A stretch of DNA of 64,000 nt from Ilex aquifolium (GCA_951799425.1 OX637395.1:5544951-5608950), one strand, 5' to 3'; counted from the first letter of the stretch, positions 21,511 to 32,167 are shown. The notes: generated from the sequence alone by a model not told the origin. Translations and numbers: made by a program.

Positions 21511-22215
21511 CTAGTTATTGCGTGTGCTTGAAGACACAGAGTAATAAAAAATGATAAACAATAAACATATTTGTATTCATATCCAAAATCAAATCACAAA
21601 CATAGATGAAAGATAAATGAATTTAAGCATCGGTTGTAGTGGGGGTGAGAGGTGGTGGTGGTAGGAGACGGTGATGGTTGTGGTGGTGGCGGCGATGACA
21701 TCGGTGGCAGTGGGGGCGACAGCGGCAACGGTGGGGGCGGCCGCAGCAATGGTGGTGGTGGTGGCGGCGACAGCGGCAGCGGCCGTGGTGGTGGCAACGG
21801 CGGCGGCCGTGGTGGCGATGACGTCAGTGGTGGTGGTGGCGATGGTGGTGGTGATGGTGGTGACGGTAGTAGCGATGGTGGTGCTGGTGGTGGCGGCAAC
21901 GACGGTGGTGGCGGTGGTCATGGCTGCGACGGCGGTGGTGGTGGCGGTGGCAGTGGTGATGGTAGAGGTAGGGGTGGGGCGGTTTCAAACACTATTTTTT
22001 TTTTAAAGTACTTATGAAAAATAATTTTTAGAAGTATTTTTAAAAAGTCATTCCAAACATATCGTTAGGGGCTTATTTTTCCTATTAAATTTAGGGTATT
22101 AATATTAGCCGTTAGATTAACTTTAAAGTAAAATTTAAAGCGATCTGAACCGCGAAAAGTAAAAGTCATTTTGTTTATCTTTTAAAATTTGAATTGTAAG
22201 CTGCTTTATTTTATA
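21511..22215 (-). mobile_element. GGN-core non-autonomous Helitron, copy 1
   Basis: On the minus strand its 3' end carries a short palindrome (CTGTGTCTTCAAGCACACG) about 8 nt before a CTAG that is followed by T. That is the hairpin-plus-CTRR layout of a Helitron 3' terminus. The 5' end is the AT-rich block at 22215, where TC has become TA. The central 21640-21980 is a GGT/GGC/GAT trinucleotide array. Copy 2 follows with no spacer. No Rep/helicase coding sequence. Confidence 0.75.
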
Positions 22216-22912
22216 CTAGTTGTTGTCTGTGCCTGAAGGCACAGAGTAATAAAAAATGGTAAACAATAAACATATTTGTATTTATATCCAAAATCAAATC
22301 ACAAATATAGAGAAGAGATAAATGAATTTAAGCATCGGTTTGTAGTGGGGGTGAGGGGTGGTGGGCGGCAGTGGTGGTGGTATGAGACGGTGATGGTTGT
22401 GGTGTGTGACAATGACCGTGGTGGCGTTAGTGGCGGCGGTGGCGACGGTGGCAGTGGTGGTGGTGGTGGTTGTGGTTGTAGTGGTGGTGATGGTGACGGT
22501 GACAGTGGTGGTGATGGCGGCGGCGACGACGGTGGTGGTGGCGGCGGCAACGACGACAGTGGCGGCAGTGACGGTGGTGGTGGTGGTGGTGGTAAAGGTA
22601 GTGGCGGTGGTGGTGGTAGTGACGGTGGTGGTGGCGGCGGTGACGGTGGTGGTGGTAGAGGTAGTGGTGAGGCGGTTTCAAACACTTTTTTTTTTTTTTT
22701 AAGTATTTATGAGAAATAATTTTTAGAAGTACTTTTAAAAAATCATTCCAAACACACCCTTAGGGGCCTATTTTTCCTATTAAATTTAGGGTGTTAATAT
22801 TAACCGTTAGATTTATTTTAAAGTAAAATTTAAAGCGATCTCAACCGCGAATAGCAAAAGTCATTTTGTTTATCTTTTGAGATTTGAATTGTAAGCTACT
22901 TTATTATATAGA
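22216..22912 (-). mobile_element. GGN-core non-autonomous Helitron, copy 2
   Basis: Minus-strand 5' end TCTATATAATAAAGTAGC begins at 22912 after an A, as Helitrons do. The 3' end is the hairpin CTGTGCCTTCAGGCACAG, then ACAACAACTAG, then T, at 22216. It is head-to-tail with copy 1. The GGN array spans about 22350-22670. The 5' terminus is 111 bp upstream of the start codon of PMEI gene 2. Confidence 0.8.
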
Positions 22913-23023
22913 TAGATATATGTATATGACCATTTAAGTCCAAATAGTATTACTCTTCTTGAAACCATCCAAACACCAAAACTCATTCCACCATTACAAA
23001 CTCTGTTTAGGAGAGAGAGAAAG

Positions 23024-23557
23024 ATGAGGTATTTCTTCTTCTTTCTACTCTCTCTCCTCTTGCTCACTCTCCATCGCACAACAGCCGGAAATCTAATCTA
23101 CGAAACATGTAGCTCAGCTTCTCGGGACAATCGAAATGTGAACTATCAGTTCTGTAAAACCTCTCTCCTATCTGCCCCGGCAGCCCAGCGCACGAGCGTC
23201 CAAAAACTCGGGATGTTCTCAATCACATTAATTCAGAAAAATATGAAGGAGGACATAACCTATATGACCAAACTATTAAAAACGAAGGGTTTGAACAAGA
23301 GTGTCAAGAACTCCATAACTGCATGCTCTGATCTCTATTCTCAAACCCTAGACGATCTCAGCGACGCGATTTTGAACTATAAATCGAAGAATTTCTATGA
23401 GGTTAATCAGGATATTAGTGCAGCCAGTACTGCTGCTGCTAGCTGTGAAGATGGGTTCAAGGAGAGAGGTGTGGTGTCTCCATTAACACAGAAAAATGAT
23501 AAGATGGTTCAAATGATAAGATGGAACAGTGATTTGATTAATATGAGAAATAAATAA
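23024..23557 (+). CDS. PMEI-domain secreted inhibitor, cluster gene 2
   Basis: Single exon, 177 residues. Signal peptide about 1-22 (MRYFFFFLLSLLLLTLHRTTAG), then NLIYETCSSASRDNRNVNYQFC. The PMEI-domain cysteines are at 29, 44, 101 and 141, positioned for the two family disulfides. Motifs shared with genes 3 to 5 include APAAQR, QKLG, NYKSKNFYEVNQDIS and CEDGF. It differs at the C terminus: the helix that reads SQLxxIALKI in its neighbours is replaced by MVQMIRWNSDLINMRNK. The last helix is therefore altered, and inhibitory activity may differ. The leader (CCACCATTACAAACTCT) resembles that of gene 3. The Helitron copy ending at 22912 supplies or borders its core promoter. Confidence 0.85.
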   Translation: MRYFFFFLLSLLLLTLHRTTAGNLIYETCSSASRDNRNVNYQFCKTSLLSAPAAQRTSVQKLGMFSITLIQKNMKEDITYMTKLLKTKGLNKSVKNSITACSDLYSQTLDDLSDAILNYKSKNFYEVNQDISAASTAAASCEDGFKERGVVSPLTQKNDKMVQMIRWNSDLINMRNK

Positions 23558-24107
23558 GTTGAAACCCAATTGGTTTCAGAATCCAAGTAACATTTAACAT
23601 TTGAAATGTTCTTTACTGGTTGTTTTACACATTGCTGGATTTTATATCATGAAATAGGACATTTTGTTGACCAGATTAAATGTTTCGTAGATAGAGTAAA
23701 TTAGTTTAATGTCTCGTGGGTACAAAGATTTGGGAATAGTGTGGTTTATACATTAACTAAATATGCTACTTCATATTCTCAATGTCTTGTATGGAGAGAT
23801 GAAGCACGAGATTTCTTGGTTCCTACCCTCCAAGATGATATTTCTGTCTCTTAATCAATGAAATAATCTTCATTTCGTATCAAAAATACAAAAAAAATGG
23901 AATGTGAACTCGCGTTCAATCCAAACCCAACATTTGACTCGAACTCTTTGACCCGAGTATTATCTAACTTGGAATTTTTGACCGAATTATATAAGACGGA
24001 TTGAAATTCAAGTTCAATTGTTTGATTCGATTGTAGGGTTTCACTATTCGAGGTGAAATTCAAGTTTCACCACCCTGGGTTGGTGTCCCAAAATCGAAAA
24101 CCTAACT
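23558..24107. other. Intergenic after PMEI gene 2
   Basis: Probable 3' UTR, then AT-rich DNA. No second gene and no clear element ends. Confidence 0.5.
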
Positions 24108-24419
24108 TAGGGGTGTCAAAATATGATACAAACATGACACGAAATTAGAAAATTTGAGTCTTATTTTAGTCACCCATTTTGTAAACTAGTGAACCCGATA
24201 CGACACGATTAATAAATGAATCGGGTATATGAGTGAAGTCAATTAAAAAAAATACACGACACGACTCGTTTATATATCGGTTATACACGATTCATACAAA
24301 ATACGAACTTGATACGACACGAAACAATAAACGAATGAGGTATGGGTGAAGTACTTTTCGACACGAACCCGCTAAGACCTGATACAAACTTGTCCTACCC
24401 AACACGATTAACAGACCTA
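24108..24419. mobile_element. hAT-type MITE, 312 bp
   Basis: It starts TAGGGGTGTCAAAA and ends GATTAACAGACCTA. Flanks acctaact (24100-24107) and acctaacc (24420-24427) agree at 7 of 8. The interior is full of ACACGA/GATACGACACGA words. A decayed relative may lie near 28740-28920. Confidence 0.65.
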
Positions 24420-24543
24420 ACCTAACCCAATAGTACTTGAGTTTAAATCCAGTAGGATTTTTTTTTGTTCAAACACAATTCCAGTGCTAGAAATCTTCGT
24501 TCATGTACTAATTCTTTTTAAGTTGGACTCAGGTTCACCCATC

Positions 24544-24897
24544 CAAGAATCAAAATATCGTTTCGAAACGATCAAAACATCCGAAACGTTTCTGTTTCCA
24601 AAGAAATCGAAACGAATCAATGATGGAATCAAAATTCTAATACTTCGAGATGTTCCATAATGTGTCGAAATGTTTTGTTATATATCAATACATTTGCACT
24701 ATTATTTCGGAATGTTTCAAGGTATTTCAAGATATTTTTGTATATTTCGACCAATGTTTTGAAAAAATAATTCTTAAATTTTTTATTTTTTTTTCATTCT
24801 ATTTTTGAAACAGGTCGAAACGTTTTCGAAACATGTCGAAACATTTCCGTTTTCTAGGTGATCGAAATAATGCACTGAAACGAAATTTTGATCCTTG
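24544..24897. mobile_element. hAT-type MITE, 354 bp, CAAGGATC ends
   Basis: The left end CAAGAATCAAAATATCGTTTC is mirrored by GAAACGAAATTTTGATCCTTG. Flanks cacccatc (24536-24543) and cactcatc (24898-24905) agree at 7 of 8. The interior repeats TCGAAACGTTTCG-like words. It belongs to a different family from the TAGGG elements. Confidence 0.75.
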
Positions 24898-24905
24898 CAC
24901 TCATC

Positions 24906-26808
24906 TAAGTTACACTATATTGCGGGTTATCTTATTTATTCTAGTATCAAAATTAAATATCCCAACTAGAAATTTTAATCTACACAATTAAAGAAAAAAA
25001 TCAGATGCAATTCATAATAATTTCTTATTCTTTTTTTTCAATTCAAAATTAAAAAAAAAAATTATATTTTGAGACCTACTTTAGTAAAGTGGGTTCTTCT
25101 ACTTGAATTCACGATAGATGATTTACTAACGAAAAAAAATAGAGAAATTATATTATACTTCGCCACTTAGAGAATTAAAAACTACAATCAAACCTAATTA
25201 ACTAACATGAAGTTAGAAGAATTAGCACTGACTAATTCTGATTTTTAGGAGAAACAATTGTAAATACTCACAACTCAAAATATGCATTTATTCCCTTGTG
25301 TATGTTCATCAAAATAAGATGAACTGAAATCTCACATCGGTTGTGGCAAAATGTTCAGGTTGATTGATAAGCTCTCATTCATTCCTCTAAAGGTTAAGCC
25401 CTACGTGACAGGTTGGTTATTAATTTTTATGGGGTTCATTTGCTTATTTGGAGTTTTATTATTAGTTGATAATACCACGTTACATTACCATATGGTATCA
25501 CCGTTATAATAAATATTTTCTCATTTTGGAGATAGTGCTTGGACTTAAGTGTGTTGGTTTTCTTGGGCTCTTGCAACTGCAGTATGATGTTGGGTAAAAT
25601 ATGTTTAAAATATGTATGTATTCTCTTGCGTGTGTTCATAAAAAAAAAAAAAAACCACGACCAATTTCATGTCGAACTCTGAGACCTAGGTGGAACCCTT
25701 AGCCTACTATTTTGTTACTTTTTTGTGTATATAAGTATACTACCGGCTTCTTGGGCAATGCAGGACATTTTCAATCTCTCTCATCCTAATTGTACAATTT
25801 CAACCACCACTGTCATTACCACCGTGACTACCACCCCCACCCTCACCCCTTGCCATCCCTCATCCCACCTCGACTCTAGTATTTTTTTGAATAAGGTAGG
25901 AGTAGTTACATAAGTCATATAGAATAATTTAATTTGGTAAGATCAATGCACTCTTAAATTAATTGATATAGTATGTAGTAAATATAGATTTAGATGAGAG
26001 AAAATGTGTGTGAGAGAGAGACGACGAGAAAGGAAGAGATGATGGGAAAAAACTTGGAATAGTTTGAGAAATTTTAGGAATTAGTCTATTAAATAGGAAT
26101 TAAGTTATTTATAAAGGGCCAATGCCATAAATTCAAATTAAATTTGACAATTTAAAAAATAAAAAATTCAAGAAAATTGGGATTAAATTTTGGAGCTCAT
26201 CCAAACCAACTAAATTACTATAGTATATAAGATGTAAATGAAATTCACAAATGCTACCTTGGGCCAGACTAGTCCAAATTGCAAGGCCATGACTTTGTGC
26301 CCTTGCTTGGAATGATGTTTTGGGCTATAAACCAAGGACCAAAACTAAGAAATATGTAATTGTTGACGATGATGATGAGGTTTGAGTATTGACATTCTCA
26401 AGGTCGTGAATTTGAATTTCGTCGTTTATGTAGTAATGTCTGGAAAAAAAAACGTATTAGTTCTTACACTCAAAATCAAATAAGGTATGCTCTTTTGTAT
26501 TATTTTTTTTCATTCTTTGGGAAGGGGTAGTCTTTTGTTTCTATGTATTTTTTGTTATTTTTAGCTTCTTTTTTATCTTGATTTGTTTATTTCCTACAAC
26601 TATAAAAGTATGTCGACTAATACACATAAGACATATATAAGTGTGTTATATTTATACTAAGACGTGCACATGTCACTTTTGCAAATCAAATATATTTTTT
26701 AACTTTTAAGTGACGTTTAGTTATTTTTGATTAAAAAGATAATTACAAAACGTTATCAAATGATACATAAGTTCTACCATCTCGACTGAAATTTTTAAAA
26801 AAACATTT
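24906..26808. other. Intergenic, no gene seen
   Basis: AT-rich. Around 25450-25530 the words ACCACGTTACATTACCAT and GGTATCACCGTTATAATAA resemble parts of the inverted-repeat element at 41398-41582. A CACCAC-rich patch lies near 25800-25860. No coding signal. Confidence 0.45.
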
Positions 26809-26816
26809 GTTTTAAT

Positions 26817-27285
26817 TAGAGGTGTTAATCGAGTTGAACTGAGCTTGAAACCGAGTCTGTCGAATTCGTTTTTCTAAACGAGTCTTAAAAGTTGTTCAAA
26901 CTTGACTTGTTCAGAACTCGAGCCAAACCCGAGTAGTTTAACTATTTTACATATAAACGAGCCGAGCTTTACGAGTTTGAGCCAAGCTTTTTAGACTCGT
27001 TTAGAAAGGGTGTTAATCGAGTCAAGTCTGTCGAGCTTGTTTTTCTAACCGAGCCTAAAAATTATTCAAGCTTGACTTATTTAGAACTTGAGCCGAGCCC
27101 AAGCCTGGCTAAATCCAAGTAGTTTGACAATTTTCCATATAAATGAGTCGAACTTTGCGAGTTTGAGCCGAGCTTTTTAGACTTGTTTTTCTAAACAAGC
27201 CTAAAAAATTGTTCAAGCTCCGCTCGTTAAGAACACGAATCGTGCTCAAACCGAGTCCGAATAACTCGTCTCAATTAACACCCTA
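26817..27285. mobile_element. hAT-type element with internal duplication, 469 bp
   Basis: The ends are TAGAGGTGTTAATCGAG and CTCAATTAACACCCTA. Flanks gttttaat (26809-26816) and gctttaat (27286-27293) agree at 7 of 8. The inside contains two diverged copies of a unit of about 190 bp, each opening GGTGTTAATCGAGT (about 26821 and 27008). Confidence 0.75.
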
Positions 27286-27450
27286 GCTTTAATGAGCAAA
27301 ACATCAGTTGCTTTAAAGTTTTAAGAAAAATATATTACTCTCTATGTGCAATAAATAGCACTTATAGTTTTTGTTGTTTCACCATTTTAGCTAACAATAA
27401 ATCACAAAGCTTTCTCAAACTCTCTTTCCTTCTCATTATTCCACTGTTAT

Positions 27451-27453
<3 letters not shown>

Positions 27454-27529
<76 letters not shown>
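27454..27529. repeat. (CT)n microsatellite, 76 bp
   Basis: Uninterrupted CT dinucleotides in the presumed 5' leader of PMEI gene 3, ending 33 bp before its ATG. Length variation here could influence the leader. Confidence 0.9.
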
Positions 27530-27532
<3 letters not shown>

Positions 27533-27562
27533 AGACAATAACATTATATCCCCAAACACAAA

Positions 27563-28093
27563 ATGAAGCAGTTCTTGTTCTTTTCTCTCCTCCTTTTCAC
27601 CCTCCATGGCACAACAGCAAACCTCATCCATGCAACATGTAGATCAGCATCAAGAGACAACCAAAACGTAAAGTATAGTTTCTGCAAATCCTCTCTCTTA
27701 TCAATCCCACCAGCCCAACGATCCAATCTTCAGAAGCTCGGCATTGCCTCCATCAACCTGATCCAGAAAAATGTCGCGGCCACGATTGGAGACATCAACA
27801 AGCAGTTGAAGAAGAAGGGGTTGAAGAGAGATGTGCAGAGATCAATAACAGCGTGCTTGGAGCTCTACACACAGACCATTGATGATTTAAGCGACGCGGT
27901 CGAAAATTATAAGTCGAAAAGCTTTTATGATGTTACTCAGGATGTTTCCGCAACCAGTGTGGCTGCTACGGCTTGTGAGGATGGGTTTAAGGAGAGAGAA
28001 GTGGTCTCTACATTGACCACAAGGAATGATGATATGGGTCAGTTGGCCTCCATTGTGCTGAATATTGTGGATTTGTATGAGAAAGTGAGCTAG
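27563..28093 (+). CDS. PMEI-domain secreted inhibitor, cluster gene 3
   Basis: Single exon, 176 residues. Signal peptide about 1-19 (MKQFLFFSLLLFTLHGTTA), then NLIHATCRSASRDNQNVKYSFC. The PMEI cysteines are at 26, 41, 98 and 138. It shares RSNLQKLGIASINLIQKN, NYKSKSFYDVTQDVS and CEDGFKEREVVS with its neighbours and ends in an intact helix (DMGQLASIVLNIVDLYEKVS). The product should be an apoplastic inhibitor of pectin methylesterase or invertase. A 76-bp CT repeat lies in the leader, and an AATAAATAG near 27349-27357 is the best TATA-like candidate. A long GA-rich segment follows the stop (28115-28157). Confidence 0.9.
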   Translation: MKQFLFFSLLLFTLHGTTANLIHATCRSASRDNQNVKYSFCKSSLLSIPPAQRSNLQKLGIASINLIQKNVAATIGDINKQLKKKGLKRDVQRSITACLELYTQTIDDLSDAVENYKSKSFYDVTQDVSATSVAATACEDGFKEREVVSTLTTRNDDMGQLASIVLNIVDLYEKVS

Positions 28094-28239
28094 TTTCATT
28101 GATATGAGGAAGAATAGAGAGTTCAAGGAGAGAGATAGATAGAGAGAGAGGGAGAGAAATACATGGAGACTAAGGCTCCAAATTATGGACAATAAGTAGA
28201 AAATTCATACACAAAACCCTATAGTTGAAACAATATTGG

Positions 28240-28362
28240 CTTTTATCTTTTTTTTTTTTTTTTTTTGATCAGACACTATTACAGGATGACAAAGTTTGAA
28301 CCCATGATCTTAAGGTTCAATGGCGGGGGCAGTGACCAATAGGTCAACCGCTAACCTCAATT
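28240..28362 (-). repeat. tRNA-derived SINE, minus strand
   Basis: The left end is a T run (28250-28266), which is the A tail on the other strand. TTTGAACCCATGATC near 28298-28312 is the reverse of a GGGTTCAAA B box, and the GACCAATAGGTCA segment near 28333-28345 corresponds to the A-box side. It has the same layout as 31842-31963. No target duplication was settled. Confidence 0.6.
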
Positions 28363-29948
28363 AATGTACCCCTTGATAACATGTTTTTTAAGTAATTTTG
28401 TTTAGATAAAAAAGTTGTTTAGTTCAAAATACAGAAATATGTGTAAACTTCACTAATTACATTGCATGTATCTAGCTATATTCAATAATAAAAACAGCAA
28501 CCGTACCCCTGCAAGTAGAGAGGTTTGAGGAGGCACAAATGTAAGCAACTATACCCTTACAAATAGAGAGGTTGTTTCTGAAATTCGAGCTTTTGATGCT
28601 CAAGCACAATGAAAAAAGATTGTACCACTATAGAGTGATGCTTAGTCATGTTTAATTTTTGTTTGTGTGAGTTCTATCAAGTAGAGGTAACAATTTTTAA
28701 CAGTACATTAAATTGATACTGAGTGACCGTACATCTTTAGTCTAACAAGTTTGGATTATAATTGAGTTGGTGGATTAGACAGATGTGAACACGACTGCAC
28801 ATAATACAAACTTGACTGGATGCAAACTGTAAATGGGTCAAGTATGTATTGAATAAATTTTGACACGACGCAACTTAGATATGATACAAATACTGCATAA
28901 CACGAATCATAGTGCTTTTACGACTTACACAACTTTGGTGCTACAATCTATAACAATTTATTTTTTGATAAAAAAAATCAAAGCAATTGATTTTTTCAAG
29001 TTCCCAAGCTTGAGTTTCGCAAAAGATGCCTTGGTAAACCGGGTTGCATATGATTTCCCGTATCCTATATTTTCATACCGACCATGAGTTTAAAAGGTGC
29101 GTGAATTATATAAAAATTATAATAAGAATATCATTTTAATTTAAGTATACAAAAAGTGATTCGAACTAGCAAGGAAAATGTCACACATCCGAATGAACGA
29201 AACATACAAACATCAAAATAGAAGAGAGAGCAAGTACTTGTTTGTCAAAATTTGTTTTGGTTCACTTATAACTTTTAGTTGCAAAGAAGTTGTATTGATG
29301 TGTTTGCTAGCCGCCACTGAACTCGAGGGAATAATCCGCACAAAACTAAACACCCTGTAGAACCAAATTTAACACAAAAATTAATACCTTAATTAACCCG
29401 TAAACATTATTTTTCAGAAAGTTGGTTTAGATACGAATTTGATAAAACTATTTTTCGGAAGTTGCTTAAACCATTGAAAAAATAGCAAAAATTATGAACT
29501 AACACCCCAAAAAAAAAAAAATTCAGATATTGAACCACAAAAATATATTTTCATGTATTTTCCTCTAAAATATTTAATCTAACCCGTCTTTTAAATTTCT
29601 TTGAATAGTAGCAATGCTAACCCCCCAACAACAAACCATGGTCTTTTTTTTTTTTTTTGTCAACAATCAGTAGTATATGAGTCAACTTACCCTGGAACGA
29701 AAATATTTGTAATAGATAAATCTCTCATGACCTGACTGACAGACCCTAAAGGGTTGCCAAACTTTTTCATGACAACCCAATAAACTCTTTATTTAAGTGA
29801 AAAAACTGACTAATAAACCCATTTTGAATACTTTTAATAAGTTATTAAGTGCCATAAACAGTTTCTTGAATTTTGGACGTTTCATCATCTTAATAACAAT
29901 AGTCACTAAACCCATTTGAAAATTTCCTAATATGCCCCTTCTCCAATC
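28363..29948. other. Intergenic between PMEI genes 3 and 4
   Basis: No gene. A short direct repeat of CCCTGCAAGTAGAGAGGTT/CCCTTACAAATAGAGAGGTT occurs at about 28505 and 28552. A decayed hAT-like patch spans about 28690-28920, and a SINE fragment is listed separately. Confidence 0.45.
29646..29770 (-). repeat. Decayed SINE fragment
   Basis: A T run followed by GTCAACAATCAGTAG.., AACTTACCCTGGAACG and CTCTCATGACCTGACTGACA parallels the minus-strand SINE at 14952-15171. Strong divergence. Confidence 0.4.
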
Positions 29949-29956
29949 TATATAAG
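29949..29956 (+). promoter_or_regulatory. TATA box of PMEI gene 4
   Basis: TATATAAG within CTATATAAGAAG. The same 12-mer precedes PMEI gene 5 at 32167-32178, so the core promoter was duplicated with the gene. Confidence 0.75.
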
Positions 29957-30027
29957 AAGAAATTCTATCAAATTCTCACCAACCCATCCCCAATAACCAT
30001 AAGCTCTCCCTTTCAGAGATAGACAGA

Positions 30028-30564
30028 ATGAGGTCTTTTATCTTTTTCTCTCTCGTCTGTCTCCTTCTATCCACCTTCCACAGTGCGGCTGGCCGGAATA
30101 TAGTCTACGAGGCTTGCAGATTAGCAGCACAGGATAATGTGAACTACAGTTTCTGCACAGCCTCCCTCATGGCAATCCCGGCCAGCCAGCGAGCTAATTT
30201 GCAAAAACTCGGGATATCTTCAATCACCCTCGTTCAAAAGAACGTCGTCAGCACCATGGGAGAGATCAAGAAGGTGCTGAAGAAGAAGGGTTTGAAGAAA
30301 GATGTCAACAAATTGAGCACCGCGTGCCTTAATCTTTTTACACAAGCCATGGATGATCTGAAGGATGCAGTGGAAAACTATAAGTCTAAGAACTTCTATG
30401 AGGTTAATCTAGATATTAGTGCAATTAGCAGTGCTGCTACAAGTTGTGAAGATGGGTTTAAGAATGGAGGTGTGGCTTCTCCAGTGAAGAAGAGCAATGA
30501 CAATACCAGTCAGTTGTCTGCAATTGCACTGAAAGTTGTCAATTTTTATGCTAAAGTGAATTAA
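30028..30564 (+). CDS. PMEI-domain secreted inhibitor, cluster gene 4
   Basis: Single exon, 178 residues. Signal peptide about 1-22 (ending TFHSAAG), then RNIVYEACRLAAQDNVNYSFC. The PMEI cysteines are at 30, 43, 100 and 140. One residue is lost between the first two cysteines relative to genes 2 and 5. It has the GEIKKVLKKKGLKKDV lysine-rich link, NYKSKNFYEVNLDIS and a C-terminal SQLSAIALKVVNFYAKVN helix. It is most like gene 5, sharing the KKSNDNTSQL segment and the promoter CTATATAAGAAG, which argues for a recent duplication of the 4/5 pair. The predicted product is a basic apoplastic PME or invertase inhibitor. Confidence 0.9.
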   Translation: MRSFIFFSLVCLLLSTFHSAAGRNIVYEACRLAAQDNVNYSFCTASLMAIPASQRANLQKLGISSITLVQKNVVSTMGEIKKVLKKKGLKKDVNKLSTACLNLFTQAMDDLKDAVENYKSKNFYEVNLDISAISSAATSCEDGFKNGGVASPVKKSNDNTSQLSAIALKVVNFYAKVN

Positions 30565-32167
30565 ATTTATTGATGTTGGGGATAGTAAAAAATTTATCGA
30601 GTTTTTTATTCCAAATGATATAACAGATTCAAAATAATTCGATGTTTACGGATCCAATTACTTACGATTGACTTGGTATAAAAAATTTAATGGACCTTTT
30701 TTACTACAATCCATCTATATCTTTATTCCCCATTTACTCTGATTTTTAACATATTTTTCATTTTACCATAATTTGTGTAAAAGTGTGTTCCAACTTCTAA
30801 GCACAACTTTTCAATGAAAAGCGTGTTTTGAATACAAGGTTTTCAATGTAAAAACGTGTTTTTCAAAATTTTCTATTGACATGTATATTGCAACAACGCT
30901 TTTAAACGCATAGCATCAATAAAGGTTGTGGGGAGAGAGAGAGACGAGAGAAAATGGTGAAAAGAAATGCAAGAAATTGATAATGCCATCGAGCTAGTTG
31001 GACATATGAGATTTTAACAAAATGAAGGGTACAATATAGAATTTTATATCTTTTTGCGGGCAAAGTACAAAGTTTGTTAATCTTTTTTGGGAGAGAGAGT
31101 GAAATTAGCCCCAATTTTTTATTCCATAAATATGACCGTTAATTATTCAAAAGTATCAGAAAATGCATTTTTTAATCTCCAGTTAGATGTTACCCACAGT
31201 AATACCGAAAAGCATGATTTACATAATTCCAATGCTTTGCATAGCATTGGATAAAACACTTGAAGGGGACACAAATATGGACAATATGAAAAAAAAAAAA
31301 AAATCTAAATCCAATATACTGTTTATTTGCATCATTGCCTAGTCAAATTCATTTCGTGGCGTGTTGGTGTCATGTGTAAGTTTTAAGCGGGTCAACTAGG
31401 TTATGATCCGCTTCCATTAAAAATAAATCCCTATCGCATAATTCCCTTTTTAGTTTTTATAATTTTTTTGGTGGAAAAACAGGAGAATGACGACTTGTAG
31501 GTAGTCAACTCCCTTGTGCGTGATAATGAGGACCCCCCCTCCCCCCCCCCCCCCCCTCTCTCCCAATGGAGGAATATTCGGTTTGAGTCATAACTACTAA
31601 TCCGGAATGGCAGCCTATCACCACAACACCAAAGTCAAGCAACAAACTGCGTTACTATAAATAGTGTTAAGAGTTGTCAGTCTTGTAGGTGATTATAAGT
31701 CGAGCAAGAAAATTTCAATTAAAATTGGGGATTTTGGTGTCAAAAGGGCAAAAGAAAGAGAAATAAAATGTACCCAACAAAATGAATCGGTTTTCCATGT
31801 ACTCACAGCTAATAAGCTCTTGCTATGCCAAGGAATAAATTTTTTTTTGGTCAAGTACTATTACAAGGAAGAAGGGCGATGATGTTCGAACTCGCGACCT
31901 TAACGTACAAATGAGGGGGAGGGGCGGTGGCCATTATCATTAGGCCAACTGCTCCCAACCTCCCTATGCCAAGGAATAAATTATTCTATGAGGCAAACAA
32001 CTGTTTCTTTTGTAATTACATAGCAAATAAATGCTCTGTATTAAGTACAAGTATATTATACCCACATTTCTGCACATTTCAGCACCTTAATTAACAATAT
32101 TCAATTTCACTGTTAGAAAATGGATGGCAGTAAATGAAAGTCTCCAAGTATTCAATGTATCACAATC
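30565..32167. other. Intergenic between PMEI genes 4 and 5
   Basis: No gene. It contains the young SINE at 31842-31963, a C-rich run (31533-31556) and otherwise plain AT-rich DNA. Confidence 0.5.
31842..31963 (-). repeat. SINE with 19-bp target duplication
   Basis: The word ctatgccaaggaataaatt occurs at 31823-31841 and 31964-31982. Between them is a T run (the A tail on the other strand) and GATGTTCGAACTCGCGACC, the reverse of a GTCGCGAGTTCGAACATC B box. The A-box side is at ATTAGGCCAACTG. A perfect 19-bp duplication marks a recent LINE-driven insertion. Confidence 0.9.

Noticed and set aside
21589-22719. Glycine-rich, valine/alanine-rich and proline/histidine-rich reading frames
   Set aside because: All frames on both strands are open here because the DNA is a GGN trinucleotide array. 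The same happens in other copies at 52335-53320, with no conserved frame. They are the core of Helitron elements, not genes.
27362-27631. Frame with a long Arg-Glu repeat antisense to PMEI gene 3
   Set aside because: It is the translation of the (GA)n strand of a microsatellite plus the antisense of a real gene.
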